This document shows positions 31,374-40,110 of a stretch of 64,000 bases of DNA, piece after piece (position 1 is the stretch's first letter; every line of letters starts with the position of its first letter). The notes beneath the pieces were generated by a model. The model searched no databases, was not told where the DNA came from, and worked only from the letters and a program-made list of their open reading frames with translations. This DNA is from Xylanibacter rodentium (GTDB lineage: Bacteria; Bacteroidota; Bacteroidia; Bacteroidales; Bacteroidaceae). Made by a program: the position numbers and the translations under genes. Location: NCBI RefSeq assembly GCF_013166575.1, contig NZ_JABKKE010000017.1, positions 1-64,000 on the forward strand, in the 5' to 3' direction.

Positions 31374-31403
31374 TTGCTCTTTTCTTAAAAATGGCTATAT
31401 TTG
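31374..31403 (+). promoter_or_regulatory. Promoter of the glycine-zipper lipoprotein gene
   Basis: TTG at 31374-31376 and TATATTTG at 31396-31403, spacer 19. Transcription would start near 31410, which rules out the in-frame ATG at 31391 and supports the ATG at 31427. Confidence 0.65.
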
Positions 31404-31426
31404 CACATATAATAAAACATACAGCG

Positions 31427-32299
31427 ATGAGAAAGGGTTTTGTATCAGCCGTATGCCTGTTGCTGGTTGTAAGCAGTTGCAGCACGACTGAGCAGGGTGC
31501 CAATGCAGGTGCCATGTTCGGGTCGATTATAGGCTCTGCCATAGGTGGCATCTCGGGCGGATACCGCGGCAGCGATATAGGCACATTGGTAGGCATGGCC
31601 GGTGGCGCGGCTGTGGGTGCAGCCATAGGACATGCGTCAGAAAAGGCTCGGGAGGAGAAGTATGATGCCTATAGGCGTGAGCGCGAGGAGCGCGCGGCCC
31701 GTCGTGAGCATCGTGGTTACGACAGTTCCGCAGGTGTGGTGTATAGTGGTGATGATAGCGGGTTCGATCCTTCCAACAGCGGTGACGACCGCATTATCTT
31801 CGAGCCGGCGCCTTCGTCTTCGGGTTGTGGCTATCCTGTAGCTGCCGACAGCATACATATATCTTCCGAATCCATCGCCCATCACCCCTCCGTGTCTTTG
31901 GGACAGTTGCAGGATATGAGACATGACGGCAATTGTGATAATGATTTACAGATAGAAATACGCAATGTCGGATTCAGCGATGCCGATGGCGACGGAGCCA
32001 TCAGCCGTGGTGAGGAGTGTCGTGTGGCGTTTGAGATAATGAACCGTTCGTCGGTTCCGGTATACGATATAGTACCTTTCGTGACCGATACCACGGCAAA
32101 CAGGCATATTGTCATCTCACCGTCAGTGCGTGTGGAGAGCATAGCCCCGGGGCGCGGTGTGAGATACAGTGCAGCCGTTGTGGCCGACAAGAAACTGAAA
32201 GACGGCGGTATTGTGCTGAAAGTAGGTGCGGCACGCGGTTCGGATTCTGTTACGATACAGTCGGTTGATATCAATGTGTCCACGCGCAAAGAGCCTTGA
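31427..32299 (+). CDS. Glycine-zipper lipoprotein with a calcium-loop-like segment
   Basis: Encodes 290 residues from ATG 31427 (MRKGFVSAVCLLLVVSSC, lipobox Cys18). Residues about 25-70 form a glycine-zipper region (AGAMFGSIIGSAIGG, GGAAVGAAIGHA) like those of envelope-spanning lipoproteins. A charged Arg/Glu helix follows, then a linker rich in Ser/Gly/Asp. DADGDGAISRGEE near residue 190 matches an EF-hand or dockerin-type calcium loop. The C-terminal 90 residues resemble a CARDB-like beta sandwich. Probably envelope-anchored; role unknown. Confidence 0.75.
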   Translation: MRKGFVSAVCLLLVVSSCSTTEQGANAGAMFGSIIGSAIGGISGGYRGSDIGTLVGMAGGAAVGAAIGHASEKAREEKYDAYRREREERAARREHRGYDSSAGVVYSGDDSGFDPSNSGDDRIIFEPAPSSSGCGYPVAADSIHISSESIAHHPSVSLGQLQDMRHDGNCDNDLQIEIRNVGFSDADGDGAISRGEECRVAFEIMNRSSVPVYDIVPFVTDTTANRHIVISPSVRVESIAPGRGVRYSAAVVADKKLKDGGIVLKVGAARGSDSVTIQSVDINVSTRKEP

Positions 32300-32343
32300 C
32301 AATCGGATTTCAGCTATACGTCTAATATGTTTCCGGCATGCTT

Positions 32344-32886
32344 TTATTTCTTCTTTTGTTGTATTGCTGACGGTTTCTTCTTAGGTATGCTCTTTGCCGG
32401 TTTCTCGTTCACTTTCTTTATGTCCTGCCATGCCGGGTGCATGCCGTCCATGATATCATCGGAAGTCTGGAAGTCGAGTTCTGGCAGCGCCATGTTGTCA
32501 CTCGGACGGAACGGAACTATCGTCGTGTCCATCGGTTCCACTATAACCATCGCCACACCCTGTGTCAGCATGTCCAGTTCCTTGGCGGCCCGCCATGACA
32601 GGTCGATTATGCGTCCGCGTCCGTATGGTCCCCGGTCTGTGACTCTCACAAATACCATCTTGCCGTTTTTCGGATTCGTCACTTTAAGTTTAGTGCCGAA
32701 CGGGTAGGTCCTGTGTGCGCATGTCAGACTGTCGTGATGCAGCCGTTCTCCGCTGCTCGTGCGTGCTCCTGTCGCTTTTTTTGAATAATAAGAGGCTTTA
32801 CCTCTCTGTATGGTCTGGCCGTACAGAGAGACAAAGCCTGTCAAAGCAAAAATTATGGATAAAAGTCCTGATTGCAGATGATTCAC
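32344..32886 (-). CDS. RlpA-like double-psi beta-barrel protein
   Basis: From a GTG at 32886 it encodes 180 residues with a signal peptide ([16 protein letters not shown]). The double-psi barrel is clear: [28 protein letters not shown], and [17 protein letters not shown] with the Asp that is catalytic in RlpA. RlpA-type proteins are lytic transglycosylases or septal peptidoglycan-binding proteins. There is no SPOR domain; instead a lysine-rich tail of about 30 residues. A longer open frame continues to 33012 inside the glutamate dehydrogenase gene and is not credible. Starts 14 bases after the gdhA stop, so likely co-transcribed. Confidence 0.8.
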   Translation of the reverse strand: MNHLQSGLLSIIFALTGFVSLYGQTIQRGKASYYSKKATGARTSSGERLHHDSLTCAHRTYPFGTKLKVTNPKNGKMVFVRVTDRGPYGRGRIIDLSWRAAKELDMLTQGVAMVIVEPMDTTIVPFRPSDNMALPELDFQTSDDIMDGMHPAWQDIKKVNEKPAKSIPKKKPSAIQQKKK

Positions 32887-32900
32887 GGCAGTATCGTTCT

Positions 32901-34238
32901 TTATACGATGCCCTGAGCCATCATAGCATTGGCCACTTTCATGAATCCGGCAATGTTGGCACCTTTCACGTAGTCCACGTATCCGTCTGTCTGCTTGCCG
33001 TATTTCACACATTGTTCGTGTATGCTGCTCATTATATGATGCAGTTTCTCGTCCACTTCAGCCTCACTCCATGTCAGACGGATGGCGTTTTGGGTCATTT
33101 CCAGACCCGATGTGGCCACACCTCCTGCGTTCACAGCCTTGCCCGGTGCGAAGAGCATCTTGGCTGCCACAAACTTTTCTGCAGCTTCTGCCGTGCATCC
33201 CATGTTGGATACTTCGGCCACACATAGCGGTTTGTTCTTCAACAGCATGTCTGCATCGTCACCGTTAAGTTCGTTCTGTGTGGCGCAGGGTAGGGCAATG
33301 TCACATTTCACCTCCCATGGTTTACGCCCGGCGATGAACTGTGCTTCAGGGAACTCCTCGGCATACGGGCTGCATATGTCGTTGCCGCTGGCTCGCAATT
33401 CAAGCATATATTCTATCTTCTCGTCGTCAAGTCCGGTCGGGTCGTATATATATCCGTCCGGTCCTGATATTGTGATAACCTTGGCACCCAGTTCCGTCGC
33501 CTTTTTTGCAGCGCCCCATGCCACATTGCCGAATCCGCTTATGGCCACGGTCTTGCCCTTGATGTCAATGCCGTTGGTGCGGAGCATCTGGTTGACAAAG
33601 TACAGAGCACCGTAGCCCGTGGCTTCGGGACGTATGCGCGAGCCGCCCCATTCGAGCCCCTTGCCTGTCAGTACGCCGCTCCACTCGTGTTTCAGCTTCT
33701 TGTACATGCCGAAGAGGTAGCCTATCTCTCGTGCGCCCACACCGATGTCGCCTGCGGGGATATCCTCGTCGGGACCTATCACACGGTACAGTTCCGTCAT
33801 GAACGACTGGCAGAAGCGCATCACTTCGTTGTCCGAGCGTCCGCGTATAGAGAAGTCGGATCCGCCCTTGCCGCCGCCCATGGGCAGTGTGGTCAGCGCG
33901 TTCTTGAATGTCTGCTCGAATCCGAGGAACTTCAGTATCGACAGATTGACAGACGGGTGGAATCTCAGTCCGCCCTTGTATGGTCCTATGGCGCTGTTGA
34001 ACTGCACGCGATAGCCTATGTTCACGTGCACTTCGCCTTTGTCGTCAACCCAAGGCACGCGGAATGTCACTACGCGTTCCGGCTCGACGATGCGTTCTAT
34101 CAGTTTGGCTTTCTCAAATTCCGGATGTTGGTTGTATACGTCCTTTACCGATACAAGCACTTCCCTCACAGCCTGCAGATACTCGGCCTCGCCCGGATGC
34201 TTCTGCTCCAGGGCCTGCATTATTTTCTCAACTTCCAT
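32901..34238 (-). CDS. gdhA: NADP-type glutamate dehydrogenase
   Basis: Encodes 445 residues, the length of hexameric bacterial enzymes. Reversible reductive amination of 2-oxoglutarate with ammonium to glutamate. Substrate-binding [10 protein letters not shown], catalytic lysine region [12 protein letters not shown], the aspartate in [13 protein letters not shown] and the Rossmann [10 protein letters not shown] are all present. A near-ideal Bacteroidetes promoter precedes it (34303-34333). Along with the P-II/Amt/AsnB genes at 57-61 kb it belongs to ammonium assimilation. Confidence 0.97.
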   Translation of the reverse strand: MEVEKIMQALEQKHPGEAEYLQAVREVLVSVKDVYNQHPEFEKAKLIERIVEPERVVTFRVPWVDDKGEVHVNIGYRVQFNSAIGPYKGGLRFHPSVNLSILKFLGFEQTFKNALTTLPMGGGKGGSDFSIRGRSDNEVMRFCQSFMTELYRVIGPDEDIPAGDIGVGAREIGYLFGMYKKLKHEWSGVLTGKGLEWGGSRIRPEATGYGALYFVNQMLRTNGIDIKGKTVAISGFGNVAWGAAKKATELGAKVITISGPDGYIYDPTGLDDEKIEYMLELRASGNDICSPYAEEFPEAQFIAGRKPWEVKCDIALPCATQNELNGDDADMLLKNKPLCVAEVSNMGCTAEAAEKFVAAKMLFAPGKAVNAGGVATSGLEMTQNAIRLTWSEAEVDEKLHHIMSSIHEQCVKYGKQTDGYVDYVKGANIAGFMKVANAMMAQGIV

Positions 34239-34302
34239 AGTAATCTTGTGTTTAAAAGGTTTATATGAATTTGTCAGTTGTCATTATGTTATTAAAACAC
34301 CA

Positions 34303-34333
34303 CAAATATACATCAAAACGGGGAAACGGCAAA
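34303..34333 (-). promoter_or_regulatory. Promoter of gdhA
   Basis: On the minus strand TTTG at 34333-34330 and TATATTTG at 34310-34303 with a 19-base spacer, about 65 bases before the gdhA start. Confidence 0.75.
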
Positions 34334-34445
34334 GCCTTAACGGGATTATTTTCGGTTTTAAGGTTACAAATTGTTAAACGCGCATGCTGTTACTGCAAAC
34401 GTCAGCAACGGTCGCCATCCGGTCGCCGTGTCGTGGCCGGCAGCA

Positions 34446-34527
34446 GATGTTATTGACTTTACTCACTAAAGTCAATAACATCAGTGAGTAAAGTCAATAA
34501 CATCAGGGGATAAAGTCAATAAGATTA
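34446..34527. repeat. 22-base tandem repeat with an inverted copy (alternative hairpins)
   Basis: TAAAGTCAATAACATC occurs at 34467-34482 and 34489-34504, and as TAAAGTCAATAAgat at 34511-34525, period 22. A perfect inverted copy stands at 34446-34461. This allows a 16-bp stem with a 5-base loop (34446-34482) or a 21-bp stem between 34446-34466 and 34484-34504, because the loop CTCAC is complementary to GTGAG in front of copy 2. No coding capacity. Lies between the divergently read gdhA promoter and the 3' end of the next gene. Confidence 0.85.
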
Positions 34528-34537
34528 TAGGGTAATG

Positions 34538-34600
34538 AGGCTGTGTCGGAATATGAATATGTCCCGACTTTGTTTAATGGACCGTATTTCGACACAGCCT
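34538..34600. repeat. 63-bp inverted-repeat element (terminator or MITE-like)
   Basis: The ends AGGCTGTGTCGGAATATG and, on the other strand, AGGCTGTGTCGAAATACG match at 16 of 18 positions. It is located 10 bases after the stop of the sulfhydrylase-like gene (minus strand), so it may act as its terminator, but it lacks a T run and has a long loop, which also fits a tiny mobile-element remnant. Confidence 0.5.
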
Positions 34601-34610
34601 GTGCTATATT

Positions 34611-35894
34611 TTAGATTTTGTCAAGTGCCTGGCGGATGTCGTCAAGAATGTCGTCCACGTCTTCGATGCCTACAGAGAGGCGTATGAGATCGGGAGCCAC
34701 GCCTGCCTCGCGGAGCTGCTCGTCGGAAAGCTGGCGGTGGGTGTGGCTGGCGGGATGCAGCACGCAGGTGCGTATGTCGGCCACATGGGTTACGATGTTG
34801 ATCATTTCGAGCGAGTCCATAAAGCGTACGGCTGTGTTGCGGTCGCCTTTCAGTCCGAAAGCCATCACGCCGCAACTGCCGTAGGGCAGGTATTTTCCGG
34901 CCAAAGCGTGGTTGGTGTCAGTCGGCAGACCGGGATATCTTACCCATGCCACGCGGTCGTCGGCTTCAAGAAATTCTGCCACTTTTTGCGCGTTGGCGCA
35001 ATGCTGGCGCATGCGCAGTGCGAGTGTCTCGAGACCGAGGTTGAGCAGGAACGAGTTCTGCGGTGCCGCAATTGAACCGAGGTCGCGCATGAGCTGTGCC
35101 ACGAGCTTGGTGGTGTAGGCCATCCGACCGAACGATTTCGTGTAAGTCAGTCCGTGATACGATTCGTCGGGCATGCATAGACCTTGGTATTTGTCGGCAT
35201 GGTCGTCCCATGCGAAGTTGCCGCTGTCCACCACGCATCCGCCAACCTGCGTGGCGTGACCGTCCATGTATTTTGTGGTGGAGTGGGTTACGATGTCGGC
35301 ACCCCACTCAAACGGACGGCAGTTGACGGGAGTGGCGAAAGTATTGTCCACTATGAGCGGCACTCCGTTGCTGTGGGCCAGGCGTGCAAACTTCTCGATG
35401 TCGAGCACGCGGCAGCCGGGATTGGATATCGTCTCACCGAAGAGTGCGCGGGTGTTAGGGCGGAAAGCCTGCTGTATCTCCTCTTCCGTAGCCTCGGGAT
35501 TGACAAACGTGCACTCTATTCCGAGCTTGCGCAGCGTGACGCCGAACAGATTGTACGTGCCGCCGTAAATTTCGCTTGATGCCACGATGTGGCTGCCCGC
35601 CTCGCAGATGTTGAACACAGCGTAGAAGTTGGCTGCTTGTCCGCTCGATGTGAGCACTGCGCCCACACCACCTTCCAGCGCGGCTATCTTTGCGGCTACG
35701 GCATCGTTGGTGGGATTTTGCAGCCGGGTATAGAAGTAACCCTCTTTCTTCAGGTCGAAGAGCATGGCCATCTCTTCGGTGTTGTCATACTTGAACGTTG
35801 TGCTTTGTACTATCGGCAGTTCTATCGGTTCGCCGTTCTTGGGTTGCCATCCGGAGTGGATGCAGAGCGAACCGGGTCTTAGTTTTTTTGTCAT
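34611..35894 (-). CDS. O-acetylhomoserine sulfhydrylase-like PLP enzyme
   Basis: Encodes 427 residues from ATG 35894 (MTKKLRPGSLCIHSG). Belongs to the Cys/Met metabolism PLP family: IPIVQSTTF-type start (LPIVQSTTFKYDN), SSGQAANFYA, and the PLP lysine in VTHSTTKYMDGH. The length of about 427 residues and the HADIRTCVLHPAS end fit O-acetylhomoserine aminocarboxypropyltransferase (MetY), which makes homocysteine from O-acetylhomoserine and sulfide; cystathionine gamma-synthases are usually shorter, near 380. Upstream in-frame extension to 35939 passes through the promoter region and is rejected. Confidence 0.88.
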   Translation of the reverse strand: MTKKLRPGSLCIHSGWQPKNGEPIELPIVQSTTFKYDNTEEMAMLFDLKKEGYFYTRLQNPTNDAVAAKIAALEGGVGAVLTSSGQAANFYAVFNICEAGSHIVASSEIYGGTYNLFGVTLRKLGIECTFVNPEATEEEIQQAFRPNTRALFGETISNPGCRVLDIEKFARLAHSNGVPLIVDNTFATPVNCRPFEWGADIVTHSTTKYMDGHATQVGGCVVDSGNFAWDDHADKYQGLCMPDESYHGLTYTKSFGRMAYTTKLVAQLMRDLGSIAAPQNSFLLNLGLETLALRMRQHCANAQKVAEFLEADDRVAWVRYPGLPTDTNHALAGKYLPYGSCGVMAFGLKGDRNTAVRFMDSLEMINIVTHVADIRTCVLHPASHTHRQLSDEQLREAGVAPDLIRLSVGIEDVDDILDDIRQALDKI

Positions 35895-35928
35895 GATTGT
35901 TGTTCTGTTGTTGCTATGTTGACGGCTG

Positions 35929-35936
35929 CAAAGGTA
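35929..35936 (-). promoter_or_regulatory. -7 promoter element (TACCTTTG) of the sulfhydrylase-like gene
   Basis: TACCTTTG followed by CAGCC on the minus strand, 34 bases before the ATG. The -33 half is not convincing. Confidence 0.5.
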
Positions 35937-36169
35937 CACAAAATAATTATAAGCAGATGTTTCTTGTGCCGTTTTTTAGATTTCTATACTGGATAATTTC
36001 ATTATTTGCCGCATCGTTCTTTCTTCCATAGTTCGGAAAGTCTTGTTGCTGGGATCAGCCTCGGGTGTCTTCTCTCACCATTTCACCGCTTATGGACAAT
36101 TTGTCCAATAAACTGTAATAGCTGTATCTGTGTTTCCATGTATTCTTAAAACTTCTTTTCATAGGCCCC

Positions 36170-36547
36170 ACAGCTACCCGACAGTTACCCCGCAAGCAAC
36201 CAATATGAAGGTTTCTCTACCGCCGAGAATATGACCGTAGACAAAGTCACCGACTTTCTTGACCGACTTTCGTTCCGTATCCGTAAAAATACGTTTGTGG
36301 TTCTTGACAATGCAAGCATTTACAGGTGCAGGCTCATGCGGGAACCTCGTCAGGTTTGGGAGAAATGTGGACTTTTCCTTTCCCCCCCCCACTATATAGT
36401 CCTCACCTCAATAATCGCCTATATTCTATGGCAAATGGCTGAGATCTGCGGATTACTTCTCCACAGATTCCCAGCTTTATGCAAAAAAAACGTGCGTTAG
36501 CAGCTATTGGTTCTGAACTCAAAATCAATTTTGTCTATGCGGCTTAG
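36170..36547 (+). pseudogene. Decayed IS630-like transposase (3' part)
   Basis: The plus strand still encodes recognisable pieces of a DDE transposase in broken frames: YEGFSTAENMTVDKVTDFLD and then KNTFVVLDNASIYRCRL (second catalytic Asp region) up to about 36385, a run of C residues, then in another frame the remains of SPHLNIAE-type sequence (SPHLNNRL) and finally RALAAIGSELKINFVYAA followed by TAG at 36545. The first catalytic part is missing. The order and spacing match the C-terminal half of IS630-family transposases common in Bacteroidetes. It marks the left edge of the AT-rich island. The stretch 35940-36169 before it shows nothing I can assign. Confidence 0.75.
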
Positions 36548-36575
36548 TATAAATTAATTTTTACGACTTACTTAC

Positions 36576-37352
36576 CTACTTAAAATTCGTTATTAATGTA
36601 TTCCATAATTTCATTGGAAATTCATTTGGTCCTGGAATAAATTCATAGTTTTCATCATTTTTGTAAATAACTTCTCCTGAACAAAAAGGTACAAACTGCC
36701 ATTTATCCGTATGCAATAACCTTGACACTATATTTCTTTCTTCAAATTGTTTCATGAAATTATGATAAAGTTCATTTGCCTTATCAAATGCAATATCTTT
36801 GTCTATTTTTCCTGCTTTAAACAGTCCAAAACATTTATCTGCCTTACTCAAAACACAAACAGCCTTATTCTTCTTATAATCCAGAGACGAATAAAATAGA
36901 CGTATGGCATTCACATAATCACAACGTTCGTTTTCATCTAAACAAGGAGCTGCATCATACATGAATAACCAAATCTTAGGATTAGGACTATCTATTATTT
37001 CTGTCAAATATGAACTCATCTCAGCAAGAGTATAATCTGCATTACAGAACCTTTCTCCGCAACAGTCAAATAAATAACAGCAATGATTATTCTTTCTGTC
37101 AAGAATTTCCAACAATATATCTCCTTTATCTAAAGTTGCAACAGGAATCGTTCCTTTGTGAAACAGTACTTTTTCATGTTCTTTACAAATTGACTCATAC
37201 TCTGTATCATTACGAAAAGTACGCTCCGGAGTACAACAATAACCGTCCTCCAATAAATAACGGATCAGGCGATGAATCATAAGAGTTTTACCTATACATC
37301 TGTGTCCAAACGGAATAATAATCGGGACATCTTTATTTGGTATGCAAATCAT
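36576..37352 (-). CDS. P-loop GTPase-like protein (paralogue A)
   Basis: Encodes 258 residues. P-loop GHRCIGKT at 16-23 directly after a hydrophobic strand (VPIIIPF). A G3-like YLFDCCGERF lies near residue 95 and a G4-like VLSKADKC near residue 170 (SKAD in place of NKxD). No signal peptide, so cytoplasmic. It is homologous to the product of 43082-44035: both share the run P-loop, a helix ending in a Gly-Tyr pair (EDGY / GMGY), then FRxDTxxY, and later a KxWxF strand. This resembles the TRAFAC/DO-GTPase type of NTPases known from multi-gene conflict or signalling loci; exact family not verified. Preceded by a conserved leader shared with the gene at 38885. Confidence 0.7.
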   Translation of the reverse strand: MICIPNKDVPIIIPFGHRCIGKTLMIHRLIRYLLEDGYCCTPERTFRNDTEYESICKEHEKVLFHKGTIPVATLDKGDILLEILDRKNNHCCYLFDCCGERFCNADYTLAEMSSYLTEIIDSPNPKIWLFMYDAAPCLDENERCDYVNAIRLFYSSLDYKKNKAVCVLSKADKCFGLFKAGKIDKDIAFDKANELYHNFMKQFEERNIVSRLLHTDKWQFVPFCSGEVIYKNDENYEFIPGPNEFPMKLWNTLITNFK

Positions 37353-37360
37353 AAGAGATT

Positions 37361-37399
37361 ACCCTTAATACGTGTCGGGCGCAACTTCTAATTTCTTTT
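37361..37399 (-). repeat. 39-base leader repeat, copy A
   Basis: About 33 of 39 bases are identical to 38893-38931. Core on the minus strand: GTTGCGCCCGACACG. It ends 9 bases before the start codon at 37352. Equal placement in front of two unrelated genes suggests a shared regulatory leader or a hot spot of gene insertion. Confidence 0.7.
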
Positions 37400-37480
37400 T
37401 TGTTTATATATAATCGAGAAATAAGTCCTATGAATTTAATGTATTATAAAATTCATCGAATCTGTATTACAATGAAATTT

Positions 37481-38068
37481 CTATTTTGATTTTGCAACTA
37501 AATCAACATTAAAGATTACAGTTGTATTGGCAATACAACAAAGATATTCTTGTACATTGGCTTCACCTGAAATATCTACTTCTTCTGGCATGGAAGACTT
37601 CTCGTAAATTTTAACAAGCGAATCATCCAAGTATACATACCATTCAGAATTGAAAAAACCATGATAGAACGAGTACACTTTATCCGGATTAATGACATTT
37701 TCATCCTTAAGCTCATAAGTCACCCATATTTTATCTTTTGCCTCCAAGCCATCATATCTTTTTTTAAACTTCCAATAATTGTCAATAAATTCTTTTGTTG
37801 TCGTTGTTTTTACTCCATTTATTGTCAGGTTTATAGTAGCCGACCCCTTAGATATTGTTTTAAAATCATCTTTTTTTAACGTAATATTCTTCTGAACTCC
37901 ATTATTATCCCAATAATGCACTGTAGGGATTACAAAATCCAACAAGTCCGGCGAGCAACTAAAAGAAAAAGTTGCGACCATATAGTCATCATTATCATCG
38001 CAACAAGACGACAGCGTAAAAAGCAAAACACTCATTACCGAAAGTAAAGAAAACTTCAATCGTTCCAT
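37481..38068 (-). CDS. Lipoprotein of the GTPase island (unknown)
   Basis: Encodes 195 residues with a lipoprotein signal (LFTLSSC, Cys22) and a mature part dominated by beta strands (ATINLTINGVKTTTTK, KIWVTYELKDE). No motif recognised. AT-rich like its neighbours. It lies 46 bases after the gene at 38115-38885, in the same direction, suggesting an envelope component of the same system. Confidence 0.7.
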   Translation of the reverse strand: MERLKFSLLSVMSVLLFTLSSCCDDNDDYMVATFSFSCSPDLLDFVIPTVHYWDNNGVQKNITLKKDDFKTISKGSATINLTINGVKTTTTKEFIDNYWKFKKRYDGLEAKDKIWVTYELKDENVINPDKVYSFYHGFFNSEWYVYLDDSLVKIYEKSSMPEEVDISGEANVQEYLCCIANTTVIFNVDLVAKSK

Positions 38069-38114
38069 TCTGTTTTTTATTTAAAAATTAAACATATAAT
38101 GTTTTTTACAATAT

Positions 38115-38885
38115 TTAAAATTCTTCCGAACTAATTTTTACGATACATACATCACCGGATATATCTCCTATATATCTATACAAGATACTGACATTGGCTT
38201 CTTTACAAGTTCTGATTAATTCTTGCATCATAGGATCTCCGCTTAATAGTAGTTTTTTAATATTAGCCTTCAAAACATCTTTGTTTCCCTCTATCGATTC
38301 TACGGAAACAGTATTTTCATCCAAACTGTAATTATATACAAAATTATCCTTTTCAAGAGAAACAGAAGAGAGAGTCATAACTTTATCTATTTGTATCGGA
38401 CATTGCGCATTTGTTGAAACAACCATGATTTCCAGCATCTCACGAGGTGTAATCGGATCTATATTACCTGCCGAAATATCTTTTACTTCTTCTTTCGATA
38501 TTCTAATCTTAAGACTTTCATTCGTTTCGGCAGTCTGCATAACGATAGTAAATTCTGCATCAGCACTGGCTATCTTCTCCATCAGTGTCATATTTGATTC
38601 TGATTTTGCCATGTTGCCTAATACGGTTCTTTTCATAGTATTTTTAAGCTGTTTCAATGCCGAGAGTTTAAGAGGCAAGTCTTTATTTATAGTCATTGTC
38701 ATAACAACTTCATCAGTTTCCTCGTCATAATTAATACTCGATATTTCTCCTACCATACCCAGATCAAGAGGGCATTCATCTTTTACTTTTTCTATTTCTG
38801 ATTTTAAATCCTTCTTAGAAGAATCACAAGAAATAAAAGCAAAAGACACCAACAACAAAAATGTTGCAAATACAATTTTATTCAT
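38115..38885 (-). CDS. Lipoprotein with an internal duplication
   Basis: Encodes 256 residues, lipobox FISC (Cys20). The mature protein seems to contain the same domain twice: ECPLDLGMVGEISSINYDEE (about residue 38 on) and QCPIQIDKVMTLSSVSLEKD (about residue 161 on), each followed by two beta strands and a lysine-rich helix (LKQLKNTMKRTVLG / VLKANIKKLLLSG). Each half begins with a Cys-Pro, so an inter-domain disulfide is possible. Function unknown. Preceded by the 39-base leader repeat, copy B. Confidence 0.7.
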   Translation of the reverse strand: MNKIVFATFLLLVSFAFISCDSSKKDLKSEIEKVKDECPLDLGMVGEISSINYDEETDEVVMTMTINKDLPLKLSALKQLKNTMKRTVLGNMAKSESNMTLMEKIASADAEFTIVMQTAETNESLKIRISKEEVKDISAGNIDPITPREMLEIMVVSTNAQCPIQIDKVMTLSSVSLEKDNFVYNYSLDENTVSVESIEGNKDVLKANIKKLLLSGDPMMQELIRTCKEANVSILYRYIGDISGDVCIVKISSEEF

Positions 38886-38892
38886 TGCTATA

Positions 38893-38931
38893 ACCCTATA
38901 TTCGTGTCGGGCACAACTTTTAAATTCTTTT
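38893..38931 (-). repeat. 39-base leader repeat, copy B
   Basis: Second copy of the element at 37361-37399, with core GTTGTGCCCGACACG on the minus strand, 7 bases before the start codon at 38885. Confidence 0.7.
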
Positions 38932-38952
38932 ATTTATAATACCAAATATTTG

Positions 38953-40107
38953 TCACCACCTTTTTCCACCTATCACGTTACCGTCATATAAAATATTCAC
39001 ATAATAATAATTTACAGGATTAAGACGATAATTAAATTTTAATTTCAATTGATGCTTACCTTCGTATATAGTAACAGAATGGCTGTTTGATACAACCTCT
39101 GGTTCTGACTCGTTTATTGCTTTCAAATAAATAGTTATATCTTTTTGTTCCACTGCATAATAATCAATTGTTATCTCTTCTGCATCGATGCTACAGTTTG
39201 TTATGACAAACGGAACCCTTGCAAATATTGCCGATAATTTATTTTCCAAATCCCTCTTTTCCAGTTTTTCATTATTCAGGCATAAGCGAAGAGAATCTTT
39301 CGAAGTATTCAACATCTTAATAACATTCTTCTTATCAACAATGGTACTTTTTGCCTTAGCAAGTTGCCCCTGCGTACTATTCAGATTGTCATATAAGAAA
39401 AACATACCAAATCCGCAAATAAGAATTGCGAAAGCAAGCAAAACCACATTTCTGTATTGCTTCTTCTGCGACTGTAAATTACGATAATCCTCTCTCAACT
39501 CACTATTTTCTTTGTATAATTTGGAAATAGTCTGCTTAACATAGCTTATTGATGAGTAGGCATTGTCGCCGGAATATATATTTACAACGTTGTTCTGTTC
39601 TATAGCTCTCAGAATTTCAGAGTTTCTTTCTTCAAGTGCAATATTCTTAGTTGCTATCAAACCGGAAAAGTTTTGTTTTGTTTGGACAGCATAAGAATCC
39701 AAATTCTCTTTGACAATTTCACGTGCAAGGATTTCTGTCTGTTCTATGCCGATCTTGTCTGACGCAAAATTATCTGAGAGATACGATATTTTTCCAGTTC
39801 CAGTCAATCTGAGTATCTTACCATTGAAGACAATACGAGAAAAAATCTTGTCAAAAGTTTGATGCAAAACCTTAATGTCTTTGATATACACCCCGTTTGT
39901 AACAATACATATACCAAAGACCTGCGACAAATCGGTATCTAACAGCATCAAAAAGGCGTAATAAGTGAGAGAGCCTTTTCTATAAATAGTCAGTCGTGTG
40001 TCTTTTTTATCGGTACATAACGACCGAAGAAAAGCCTCCTCACCATCATAAGGGTATTGAATGTAAGTCCCTTTATTTGTTCCGAACAGATATAAACTAT
40101 AATTCAT
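38953..40107 (-). CDS. Single-pass membrane protein with cytoplasmic sensor-like N-domain and coiled coil
   Basis: Encodes 384 residues. Residues 1-125 form a soluble alpha/beta domain beginning YSLYLFGTNKGTYIQYP and containing RLTIYRKGSLTYYAFL and VFGICIV; it resembles the start of the 41280-43064 product (FYIYGVPDGF ... TVYSYLIYNL ... FLGMSIV). A helical segment leads to one membrane helix at about 216-237 (VVLLAFAILICGFGMFFL). After it come a coiled coil (about 240-290) and a C-terminal beta domain (about 295-384) that should lie outside the inner membrane. Organisation suggests a signal transducer across the membrane. Three bases separate it from the aspartic-protease-like gene. Confidence 0.72.
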   Translation of the reverse strand: MNYSLYLFGTNKGTYIQYPYDGEEAFLRSLCTDKKDTRLTIYRKGSLTYYAFLMLLDTDLSQVFGICIVTNGVYIKDIKVLHQTFDKIFSRIVFNGKILRLTGTGKISYLSDNFASDKIGIEQTEILAREIVKENLDSYAVQTKQNFSGLIATKNIALEERNSEILRAIEQNNVVNIYSGDNAYSSISYVKQTISKLYKENSELREDYRNLQSQKKQYRNVVLLAFAILICGFGMFFLYDNLNSTQGQLAKAKSTIVDKKNVIKMLNTSKDSLRLCLNNEKLEKRDLENKLSAIFARVPFVITNCSIDAEEITIDYYAVEQKDITIYLKAINESEPEVVSNSHSVTIYEGKHQLKLKFNYRLNPVNYYYVNILYDGNVIGGKRW

Positions 40108-40110
40108 CTA

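Noticed and set aside
33687..34268. Plus-strand open frame opposite gdhA
   Set aside because: Shadow of the strongly conserved glutamate dehydrogenase frame.
34446..34527. Possible CRISPR array
   Set aside because: Only three copies of 16 bases with 6-base spacers and no cas genes nearby; an ordinary tandem repeat with hairpins.
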